A stretch of DNA of 64,000 bases from Oligella ureolytica DSM 18253 (GTDB lineage Bacteria > Pseudomonadota > Gammaproteobacteria > Burkholderiales > Burkholderiaceae_B), in the NCBI RefSeq assembly GCF_000373745.1, contig NZ_KB892324.1:1-64000 (forward strand). Reading direction: 5' to 3'. Position 1 is the first letter of the stretch; each line of letters opens with the position of its first letter. Below, piece by piece: positions 27,179 to 34,656 of the stretch. The position numbers and the translations under genes are program-made. Under the pieces are notes generated by a model. The model was not told the origin of the DNA. It worked only from the letters and a program-made list of their open reading frames with translations, and searched no databases.

Positions 27179-28765
27179 TTAGTATGACATACGCTCTGTT
27201 ACCGCACGGTTAACTCGTTCGATTAGCGATTTGCTATCTTTGCGAAGCTTGCGGCTTGGGCGAACTCCATCTTGGTGAGCGGTGGCAGGAGCTGATTCTT
27301 GGTCGCGATTGCGTGAGCGCTGCGACGATTGGGAGGCGCGTTGTTGGCGTCCCGGTTGACCTTCTTGACGGTAGCGCGGGCGCTCTTGGCGGTCTGCACG
27401 CTCTTCATAACGGCGAGAACGAGTCTCGATCTTGCCTTCAGGGCGAGCAAAGTCGTTGTCTAAGCGCTCGAAGTCAGAACGTCTGCCACGGCTTTCGTTG
27501 CGTGGTGCACTGTCGCTGCGTTGCTCGAAGTTGCGATCTTGACGAGCACCACTGTGACGTTTAGCGCCATTACCGGCTTTGCGACGACGGTTATTAGAAG
27601 AGGTGTTTTTAGGCTTGCTGCTTTGACGAACAGGCTCTAAGCCATCGATAGTTTCAACCTCAATGGTTTGACCGGTAAAACGCTCAATTTTCTTTACTTT
27701 AAAGTTTTCAGCAAACGTGGCGAAGCTATAAGCACGACCATCGCGCCCAGCACGACCGGTACGACCAATGCGGTGGACGTAGTCTTCAGCTTGCATCGGC
27801 AAGTCAAAGTTAATAGCGTGGCTAATGCCTTGTACATCAATGCCGCGAGCAGCAACATCGGTTGCTACTAATACATGTAATTTACCATTTTGCAGTTGGG
27901 TAATAGTGCGCGTACGCTGGCGCTGATTCATGTCGCCGTGTAATGCAGCGGCTTTGTAGTCGTTATCTTTTAAGCGTTCAGCTAAATCGTCAGCACTGCG
28001 TTTGGTCGCGGTAAATACGATGGCTTGATATACGGGCTCATTATCTAAAATATGCTCAAGTAAGCGGAACTTGTGGCCTGCATTGTCAGCGTAAAGTAGA
28101 GACTGCTCGATATTCTCGTGACGTTGTGTTTGGTTGGCCACGTCAATGCGTAAAGAGTCTTTAAGCATGCTGGCGGCTAAATTCGCCAAGGTTTTCTCGA
28201 ACGTAGCAGAGAACATAAGGGTCTGACGAGCGTCAGGCGTATGCGCTACGATTTCTTTCATGTCGTCTAAGAAGCCCATATCAAGCATGCGATCCGCTTC
28301 ATCAAGGACTAAGGTTTCGATGTTGCTTAGATCAACTCGACCCGCATTGAGATGGTCGATAAGACGACCTGGAGTTGCTACCAATACATCAACGCGACGC
28401 TTAAGAGCGTTGATTTGTGGACCATAAGGCATACCACCAACAACAGTAGCGACGCGAATGCCTCTCATGCCTGAACTGTACTGTTTAGTCGCATCAGCAA
28501 CTTGCATTGCTAATTCGCGTGTTGGTGTCAAAACTAATAAGCGCACACTTTGTTGCTTACCGGCAGGCGTGGTCGCCATGCGGTGTAATGCGGGCAATGT
28601 AAAGGCGGCTGTTTTACCACTGCCTGTTTGTGCGCTAACAATCAGATCCTTGCCTTCAAGCGCGGCAGGAATCGCTTTTGCTTGTACTTCGGTGGGTTGA
28701 GTGAAGCCAGCTTTATTTAAGGCTTCCAGTAATACTGGTGCCAATCCTAATGATTCGAATGACAT
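27179..28765 (-). CDS. rhlE: DEAD-box RNA helicase (RhlE-like)
   Basis: A 528-residue ATP-dependent RNA helicase acting in ribosome assembly or RNA decay. Motifs in order are Q (FTQPTEVQAKAIP), I AQTGSGKT, Ia PTRELAMQ, TPGRL, II DEAD, III SAT, V ATDVAARGID and VI HRIGRTGRAG. After about residue 375 comes a long basic, Arg/Gly/Gln-rich low-complexity tail (KNTSSNNRRRKAGNGAK..., RPRYRQEGQPGRQQ), usual for RhlE-type proteins. The start is ATG 28765 (MSFESLGL), because AGGAAAA lies just upstream. The 17-codon extension has no homology. Assignment to RhlE rather than DeaD is based on core and tail pattern. Confidence 0.88.
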   Translation of the reverse strand: MSFESLGLAPVLLEALNKAGFTQPTEVQAKAIPAALEGKDLIVSAQTGSGKTAAFTLPALHRMATTPAGKQQSVRLLVLTPTRELAMQVADATKQYSSGMRGIRVATVVGGMPYGPQINALKRRVDVLVATPGRLIDHLNAGRVDLSNIETLVLDEADRMLDMGFLDDMKEIVAHTPDARQTLMFSATFEKTLANLAASMLKDSLRIDVANQTQRHENIEQSLLYADNAGHKFRLLEHILDNEPVYQAIVFTATKRSADDLAERLKDNDYKAAALHGDMNQRQRTRTITQLQNGKLHVLVATDVAARGIDVQGISHAINFDLPMQAEDYVHRIGRTGRAGRDGRAYSFATFAENFKVKKIERFTGQTIEVETIDGLEPVRQSSKPKNTSSNNRRRKAGNGAKRHSGARQDRNFEQRSDSAPRNESRGRRSDFERLDNDFARPEGKIETRSRRYEERADRQERPRYRQEGQPGRQQRASQSSQRSRNRDQESAPATAHQDGVRPSRKLRKDSKSLIERVNRAVTERMSY

Positions 28766-28871
28766 AGTTTTTCCTAATAAATCTCGTGTCGGTTTATATC
28801 GAGCCGACCGGATCAACGCATGGTGGAACTACGTCAGGGGTAGGAGCGATAATATACAAAAACGATTTGTT

Positions 28872-29062
28872 TATAATTAAAATAATCGCAATTGTCTGAT
28901 TGAACTTTGCTAAATCTTTTGTTGCGATGTGCTTTGACCCATAGATATGTATGGGTGATGTAGAGACTTGCGACGTCAGTAAATGAATGTCGAGCTTTAC
29001 AGATAAGACTATCAATTATATAGGGTTTTTCCTGAGAGTCAAGGGATTCTCTTGGTTTTTTT
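28872..29062 (+). ncRNA. Candidate small RNA in the rhlE upstream region
   Basis: The 511 bases between rhlE and the next gene hold no convincing protein gene. On the plus strand there is a -10-like TATAAT (28872-28877), though the -35 is weak. Next is a perfect hairpin ACCCATA/TATGGGT (28937-28956), then a 6-bp hairpin CGACGT/ATGTCG including one G-T pair near 28971-28992. A compact intrinsic terminator follows: CAAGGG-ATT-CTCTTG (29040-29054) followed by TTTTTTT. Successive hairpins ending in an intrinsic terminator not preceded by a gene suggest an sRNA, or a leader with attenuation for the downstream regulator. No known family was recognised. Confidence 0.35.
29040..29062 (+). terminator. 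Intrinsic terminator in intergenic region
   Basis: A six-base-pair stem CAAGGG/CTCTTG with loop ATT at 29040-29054, with one G-T pair, is followed by G and seven T. It ends a rightward transcript that has no visible gene. Confidence 0.65.
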
Positions 29063-29276
29063 GACGATGTTAGGTTTTTTCGATGGAACTGTTGTTTTAT
29101 GGTTTGGGATCTGTCTTTGTGGCTTGTCATGAAAGGGTGGTCAATAAGGCTTGGTTGCTAGTCACCCGAATCGTCTTTTCGTTTTGTACGTATTTAAGGG
29201 TATGTTTTAAAGCGCGATTTTTCTTTAAGCTGATTAATTCATTTGGTATGTGGGATTGGCTTAATGAGGGTATGTT

Positions 29277-30101
29277 ATGAAGCAGGTGCTTGATTGTGCT
29301 ATTTTGCATTTTGGGCAGCAACTTGATCCTGGCGCAGTGACTCAACTTAGTGAGGTTCAACACAAGCTTAAGCATCGGCGTTTAAGATGTCATGAGCTTG
29401 ATTTATCTGAACGGTTGATGATTTCTGATGAGTTATTGTTTAGAGAAGATGATCGGCAGTTTTTACTGATGCAGCTTTTACGCTATGATGTGGCTGTTTT
29501 TATTCTTAGTACAGAGACTTTAAGTTTAGCCAGGCGTTTTTTGTTTTATTTGCATTGCGCTGAGGAATTGAACAAGGGCTTTTGTCCAATGATTGCGCTT
29601 GCTACGGGTGTGCAGTCAGTGGCTATGATTGATTTAATGCGATTAGGCCTAAGTGATTTTATGCACTCACCGGTTGATCACGATGAATTAAGAGTGCGTC
29701 TATTTGCTTCAGTAAATAAACCGCTGTTAAGACTGCCTACTGAATCTGAGGTGGTTGATCCTCCAAGACAAAGCTCGTCTGCCACGGCCATGTCCTATTT
29801 TCCGCAGCATGAGCCTAAGCGGGAGTTTTTTGAGGGTTTGTTGCGTGATGTCGAGCAGCAAACAGGTCATTATGCCTTTGCTTTTAGCGACAGCCAAGCG
29901 GTTTATTTTGCTGAGAGTTTTAAGGAAGCTAAGCAAAATGTGGTTGATCGTTTTGAGCACGGCTATTTGAGCTATATGCTGCGTTCAACTAACGGCAATA
30001 TTGCTCAAGCAGCGATACTAGCTAAAAAAAATAGGCGCTCATTTTGGGAGCTGATGCGTAAACACAAGATTGATGCAGAAGAGTTTCGTCCGGAGCTTTG
30101 A
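29277..30101 (+). CDS. Pseudo-receiver protein with NtrC/Fis-type DNA-binding domain
   Basis: A 274-residue protein without a clear named family. The N-terminal half has a receiver-like layout, but the phospho-acceptor Asp strand reads YDVAVFILSTETLS with no Asp at the usual place. The conserved Lys after strand 5 is replaced (GLSDFMHSPVDHDELRVRL; the usual motif is KP). The C-terminal 60 residues, FKEAKQNVVDRFEHGYLSYM then LRSTNGNIAQAAILAKKNRR, are an NtrC-family Fis-type helix-turn-helix. The AAA+ sigma-54 domain normally between is missing. It is thus probably a phosphorylation-independent DNA-binding regulator. It stands alone between rhlE and hemE, and its target is unknown. Confidence 0.7.
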   Translation: MKQVLDCAILHFGQQLDPGAVTQLSEVQHKLKHRRLRCHELDLSERLMISDELLFREDDRQFLLMQLLRYDVAVFILSTETLSLARRFLFYLHCAEELNKGFCPMIALATGVQSVAMIDLMRLGLSDFMHSPVDHDELRVRLFASVNKPLLRLPTESEVVDPPRQSSSATAMSYFPQHEPKREFFEGLLRDVEQQTGHYAFAFSDSQAVYFAESFKEAKQNVVDRFEHGYLSYMLRSTNGNIAQAAILAKKNRRSFWELMRKHKIDAEEFRPEL

Positions 30102-30111
30102 TCAAATCGGT

Positions 30112-30140
30112 TTGTTTAAACAAGGGCAGTCGTTTATAAT
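30112..30140 (+). promoter_or_regulatory. hemE promoter
   Basis: TTGTTT (30112-30117), a 17-base spacer and a perfect TATAAT (30135-30140) lie about 120 bases upstream of the hemE start. This is a good sigma-70 match. Confidence 0.6.
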
Positions 30141-30259
30141 TTGGCATTAAAAAATAAATTTAGTAGCAGAAAAGCCAATGAAGTTCAAGGTTTATTTGGA
30201 GGTGCTCGAGCGTTTAGCACCTCTCGCCGCTGCTCCGTCTTATCGTTACCGGAGGTTTA

Positions 30260-31330
30260 ATGTTTCCTACCTTACAAAATGATGTTTTCTTACGTGCTTT
30301 AAAGCGTGAACCAGTTCCCTATACGCCATTATGGTTGATGCGTCAGGCCGGGCGTTATCTGCCGGAGTATCGTGAATGTCGTGCTACAGCAGGTTCATTC
30401 ATGGGGCTAGCTACTAACCCCGAGTATGCTTGTGAGGTGACATTGCAGCCAATCCGTCGTTTTGATTTGGATGCTTCCATTTTATTTGCTGATATTCTAT
30501 TAATCCCTGATGCCATGGGCCTTGATTTGGAGTTCATTACGGGTGAGGGGCCCCGTTTTGCTAAGCCTGTGGATAGCGAAGAGCGTGTTGCTGAGATTCA
30601 GGTACCTGATATGGAAAAGCTGCGTTATGTGTTTGATGCAGTTACCCTAATCCGTAAGGAGTTGGGCGGCAAGGTGCCTCTAATCGGTTTTGCCGGCAGC
30701 CCATGGACTGTAGCTTGCTATATGGTCGAGGGTGGTTCCACTCGTGAGTATCTTAAGATTAAGACGATGATGTACCAACGTCCTGATTTGCTCAAACAAA
30801 TCCTTGAAATTACAGCGAATGCGACGGCTATTTATCTAAATGAGCAGATTAAGGCCGGTGCCCAAGCAGTGATGATTTTTGATAGCTGGGGTGGCGTCTT
30901 GCCTGATGGTTTATTCCAGCAATTCTCCTTAGCTTACACTCAAAAGGTCATTGATGAGTTGACGCGTCAGCACGAGGGTGAAGATATCCCCGTTATCGCC
31001 TTTACCAAAGGCGGTGGTTTATGGATCGACCAAATTGCTAATACCGGTGCAGATGCAGTCGGTTTAGATTGGACGATGAGTTTAGCGCGCGCCCGTCAGG
31101 TAACCGGCGATAAGGTTGCCTTGCAGGGCAATATTGATCCGATGGCCTTGTTTGGTACTGAGGAGAGCTTACGACAAGAAGCTCGTCGTGTGATCGATGA
31201 TTTCGGTCATGTTGGCGCGGGTGGCCACGTATTTAACTTGGGTCACGGTATTTCTCAATTTACTAATCCGGAACAGGTCGCCGTGTTAGTTGATGAGGTG
31301 CACAATTACAGTAAGCAGTACCATAAGTAA
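30260..31330 (+). CDS. hemE: Uroporphyrinogen decarboxylase
   Basis: A 356-residue haem-pathway enzyme that removes four carboxyl groups from uroporphyrinogen III to give coproporphyrinogen III in the cytoplasm. Both family signatures are present: [17 protein letters not shown] (about residues 24-40) and [17 protein letters not shown] (about 144-160). The conserved Asp of [15 protein letters not shown] is also there. A GGAGG ribosome site precedes the ATG. priA follows behind a terminator, and hemE-priA adjacency is common in betaproteobacteria. Confidence 0.97.
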   Translation: MFPTLQNDVFLRALKREPVPYTPLWLMRQAGRYLPEYRECRATAGSFMGLATNPEYACEVTLQPIRRFDLDASILFADILLIPDAMGLDLEFITGEGPRFAKPVDSEERVAEIQVPDMEKLRYVFDAVTLIRKELGGKVPLIGFAGSPWTVACYMVEGGSTREYLKIKTMMYQRPDLLKQILEITANATAIYLNEQIKAGAQAVMIFDSWGGVLPDGLFQQFSLAYTQKVIDELTRQHEGEDIPVIAFTKGGGLWIDQIANTGADAVGLDWTMSLARARQVTGDKVALQGNIDPMALFGTEESLRQEARRVIDDFGHVGAGGHVFNLGHGISQFTNPEQVAVLVDEVHNYSKQYHK

Positions 31331-31367
31331 TTCGTATTGCTATTTCTATTAGTAGAAATAGATCTTA

Positions 31368-31402
31368 GAGCCCATTTTTCTTCGGATTAGTGGGCTCGTT
31401 TT
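31368..31402 (+). terminator. Terminator between hemE and priA
   Basis: GAGCCCA (31368-31374) and TGGGCTC (31391-31397) form a 7-bp stem followed by GTTTT. An 8-bp hairpin TATTTCTA/TAGAAATA at 31341-31360 precedes it. Confidence 0.6.
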
Positions 31403-31420
31403 GACTGGAGAGTATTCTTT

Positions 31421-33619
31421 ATGCGGCAGCCTTGGGTGCGAGTAGCCTTAGCTTTACCTTTAGGTGATTTATTTGATTACCGTTTGCCCGAGGGTATGGA
31501 AGCCTTAATCGGTCAGCGTGTACGCGTCCCTTTTGCCACTAAAGAACTCATTGGTCTAATCATAGAAAAGCCGTCAGAGCCTGCGTACGAGGAGTCTGCA
31601 ATCAGGGAGGTGCTGGAAGTGTACGATGACTTGCCACCTATGCCTACCGATTGGATCGAGTTTGGTGGTTTTGCCGGTACTTATTATCAGCGCCCTTTGG
31701 GGGAGGTACTGCTACCAAGCATGCCAAAGCCGTTACGCAATCCAAAGGCATATACCAGTACAGCCGCTTCAGGTAGTCCGGTCAATCGCTTATTAACAAG
31801 ACGAGCTAATGCAGCTAAAAAAGCAGCTAAAGCGGCGGCTAAAGCAGCTAAACTAGCCAAGAATCAATCTCAAGGTGTGGGTGTAAAAGTTGACCTTACT
31901 GCGCCAGACAAGGGAGTTGTTGGGCCGTTTCAAGAATCGGCCGTGCGCCCTCAATTATCTAAGGAGCAGCAGCAGGCTTTAGACCATATCACCCAAATTG
32001 AAGGTTATCGCACCGTGTTACTGCATGGCGTAACCGGCAGTGGCAAAACAGAGGTTTACTTGCATGCAGCCGAACAAGTGATGGCAGAGGGTAAGCAGGT
32101 GATGGTGTTGGTGCCGGAGATTAACCTGAGCCCACAGTTGCAACGTAAGTTTCAAGAGCGTTTCCCTAACGAGGAAATAGCGGTTATGCATAGTAGTCTC
32201 TCAGATGGCGAGCGTCTTGCAGCTTGGGTGGCAATACAGACTCAGCAATCCAATATCATTCTGGGTACTCGGATGGCTATTTTTGCGCCTGTACAAAATT
32301 TAGGTTTGATTGTGATTGATGAAGAGCATGATCCTTCTTACAAGCAGTTGGATATGTTGCGCTATTCAGCAAGAGATTTGGCTGTATGGCGTGCTCATCA
32401 GTTAAATATCCCGGTGGTTCTCGGTTCGGCAACGCCGTCTTTAGAAACTTGGCATCATGCCAAAGAGGGTAAGTATGACCTTTGCACCTTGACGGAGCGT
32501 GTCGGTGCGACCGCGTTTAAACCGACCTTTGAGTTGATTGATATTCGCAAAGAAAGGTTAGTGGAAGGGATTAGCCAGCCCATGCTTGATGAGATTGCTC
32601 ATTGTCTTGAGCGAGGTCAGCAAGCCTTGGTTTTTATTAATAGACGTGGCTTTGCGCCGGTTTTGCATTGCCCTTCATGTGCTTGGAATAGTGAGTGTAC
32701 GCGCTGTTCGGCTTTTATGGTGATGCATCGCCTAGCGAAAGGTCCTAATGGACCTAATGTCTACGGTTTGCAGTGTCATCATTGTGGTTTGCAAAGCCGT
32801 CCACCCAGAGCCTGTCCGGATTGCGGTAACCTTGATATTCAGCCCTTGGGACGAGGTACACAAAAGGTTGAGGAATATTTAGCGCAGCAGTTCCCTAACG
32901 CGCGCATTCAACGCATTGATGCGGATAGTACCAAGCGTAAGGGGCAGGCGGAGGAGTTGTTTAACCTGGTTCACGAGGGAGAGGTTGATATTCTCATCGG
33001 CACGCAGATGGTGTCAAAAGGGCATGATTTTAGAAACCTCAATTTGGTCTGCATTTTAAATGCGGATAGCGGTTTATACAGTCATGATTTTCGATCGTCA
33101 GAGCGATTGTTTGCGCAGTTATTGCAGGTGGCGGGTAGAGCGGGACGACATTTGCCGGGAGGCAAGGTGATTCTACAAAGTAATGAAGTCGATCATCCGC
33201 TCTTCCATGCTCTTAGACTGCAGGATTATGAGCTCTTTGCTGAGCATTGTTTGCAAGAACGACGGATAGCAGCATTGCCGCCTTTTTCTTTTCAGACCTT
33301 AGTGACTGCGACCGGCAGGGATATTGTCAATTGCTTGGCTTTTTTAGAAGAGATTAAGACCTTAGTCAATCAGGCAGGGAGCTCTGGCGAATCGAATCAG
33401 CAAGCGTTGGCTGAGGCAAGGCACGGGGTACGTTTTTATGATCCGGTCCCTCTACGCATTGTGAGGGTGTTTCATGTCGAACGTGCACAGTTACTCTTGG
33501 AGTCACAGTCGCGAGCAAGGTTGCAGCACTTCTTGCCTATTTGGCAGGAGTTTATTCCCGCGATTGCTAAAAAACATAGGGTCCAATACGTCATTGAGGT
33601 AGACCCTTTAGAGATTTGA
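31421..33619 (+). CDS. priA: Primosomal protein N' (replication restart helicase PriA)
   Basis: A 732-residue superfamily 2 helicase that reloads the replisome at stalled forks. The N-terminal 3' DNA-binding domain begins VRVALALPLGDLFDYRLP. Walker A is HGVTGSGKTEVYL (about residue 204), the DEEHD box is at about 300, and the zinc-binding Cys pairs CPSC...CTRC...CHHC...CPDC are at about 420-470. GTQMVSKGHDF and the motif VI region VAGRAGRH follow. An Ala/Lys-rich insertion (about residues 128-148, AAKKAAKAAAKAAKLAK) lies between the DNA-binding and helicase parts. Confidence 0.96.
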   Translation: MRQPWVRVALALPLGDLFDYRLPEGMEALIGQRVRVPFATKELIGLIIEKPSEPAYEESAIREVLEVYDDLPPMPTDWIEFGGFAGTYYQRPLGEVLLPSMPKPLRNPKAYTSTAASGSPVNRLLTRRANAAKKAAKAAAKAAKLAKNQSQGVGVKVDLTAPDKGVVGPFQESAVRPQLSKEQQQALDHITQIEGYRTVLLHGVTGSGKTEVYLHAAEQVMAEGKQVMVLVPEINLSPQLQRKFQERFPNEEIAVMHSSLSDGERLAAWVAIQTQQSNIILGTRMAIFAPVQNLGLIVIDEEHDPSYKQLDMLRYSARDLAVWRAHQLNIPVVLGSATPSLETWHHAKEGKYDLCTLTERVGATAFKPTFELIDIRKERLVEGISQPMLDEIAHCLERGQQALVFINRRGFAPVLHCPSCAWNSECTRCSAFMVMHRLAKGPNGPNVYGLQCHHCGLQSRPPRACPDCGNLDIQPLGRGTQKVEEYLAQQFPNARIQRIDADSTKRKGQAEELFNLVHEGEVDILIGTQMVSKGHDFRNLNLVCILNADSGLYSHDFRSSERLFAQLLQVAGRAGRHLPGGKVILQSNEVDHPLFHALRLQDYELFAEHCLQERRIAALPPFSFQTLVTATGRDIVNCLAFLEEIKTLVNQAGSSGESNQQALAEARHGVRFYDPVPLRIVRVFHVERAQLLLESQSRARLQHFLPIWQEFIPAIAKKHRVQYVIEVDPLEI

Positions 33620-33634
33620 TTGAGGTATGACACA

Positions 33635-34627
33635 GTGAATCATCCAAAAATTGCTTTGATTGGTACAGGCGGCACTATCTCTTCGTTTGTAGATGACACC
33701 TTGGATGTCTTGAATTATCCGGATATCGGTCAAAAGTATGAGGTTCGGGAGTTACTTAAGCAAGTGCCTGAGCTTACGCGTATTGCTGAGATGGTGCCTC
33801 TAAATTTTGATGCAGTCAGCAGCTCACTTATCGGTCCTAAGCAATGGCTGCGAATTGCTCAGTTGATTATGGCGCATGAGCAGGATGTTGATGGCTTTGT
33901 TATCACTCACGGCACAGGTACGCTTGAGGAGACTGCCTATTTTTTACATCTTGTTTTAAAGACGACAAAGCCGGTTGTATTGGTGGGGGCGCAGCGACCT
34001 ATCAGTGCCTTGAGTTCGGACGCCAAAATGAATTTAGTTGCGGCTACACGTGTGGCGGCGTCGTCTCAGGCAGTGCAACAAGGAGTGTTGGTCGTACTCA
34101 ACGATGAAATACATTCGGCGCGTGATGTCACAAAAAGCTCAACGTATCGTTTGCAGGCTTTTGTCAGTCCTGATTTTGGCTTGTTGGGTCACGTTGACTC
34201 GGATAAACTTTGTTTTTATAGGCAACTAACGACTCCTCATACGATTAACACGGATTTTCATTTTGCAGAGCTTGGTGCTGATTTACCGCGAGTAGATATT
34301 TTGTACAGTTATGCGGGAAGCGATGGTGTAGCCGTTGATGCTTTTGTCGCAGCGGGCTGTCGTGGTATTGTCAGTGCCGGTTTTGCGCCGGGATTAGGTA
34401 CAGCAGGCGAGTATGAGCAGTTATTGGCAGCACATGCGCAAGGTGTGTTAATTGTACAAAGTAGCAGAGCAGCTAGTGGTCGAGTGGCACCACGCCACTA
34501 TTTACAAGAAAATAGAATAATCGCAGCGGGTAATTTATCACCGCAAAAAGCTCGTATATTGCTGATGTTAGCGCTAACAAAAAGCACAGAGATAGAAGTC
34601 ATTCAAGACTTTTTTGATCGCTATTAA
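33635..34627 (+). CDS. Asparaginase-family amidohydrolase (type II-like, altered active-site pair)
   Basis: A 330-residue L-asparaginase/glutaminase-family protein. The N-terminal nucleophile motif IGTGGTISS (about residues 8-16), the GAQRP segment, and the Lys of ARDVTKSSTYRLQ are present. The second motif, normally HGTDTMEET, reads HGTGTLEETAYF, so the Asp of the Thr-Asp pair is replaced by Gly. Substitutions here are seen in some family members, and activity is uncertain. The start is taken as GTG 33635, preceded by GAGG, since the TTG five codons earlier has no ribosome site. There is no signal peptide, hence it is cytoplasmic. It is close to priA and probably cotranscribed. Confidence 0.85.
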   Translation: MNHPKIALIGTGGTISSFVDDTLDVLNYPDIGQKYEVRELLKQVPELTRIAEMVPLNFDAVSSSLIGPKQWLRIAQLIMAHEQDVDGFVITHGTGTLEETAYFLHLVLKTTKPVVLVGAQRPISALSSDAKMNLVAATRVAASSQAVQQGVLVVLNDEIHSARDVTKSSTYRLQAFVSPDFGLLGHVDSDKLCFYRQLTTPHTINTDFHFAELGADLPRVDILYSYAGSDGVAVDAFVAAGCRGIVSAGFAPGLGTAGEYEQLLAAHAQGVLIVQSSRAASGRVAPRHYLQENRIIAAGNLSPQKARILLMLALTKSTEIEVIQDFFDRY

Positions 34628-34656
34628 GTAATAAATCATATTTTTAAAGTTTTTGT

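Noticed and set aside
29083-29280. 65-residue frame MELLFYGLGSVFVACHERV... ahead of the pseudo-receiver gene
   Set aside because: No ribosome site or recognisable motif. It overlaps the next gene by four bases and its composition looks like translated AT-rich intergenic DNA.
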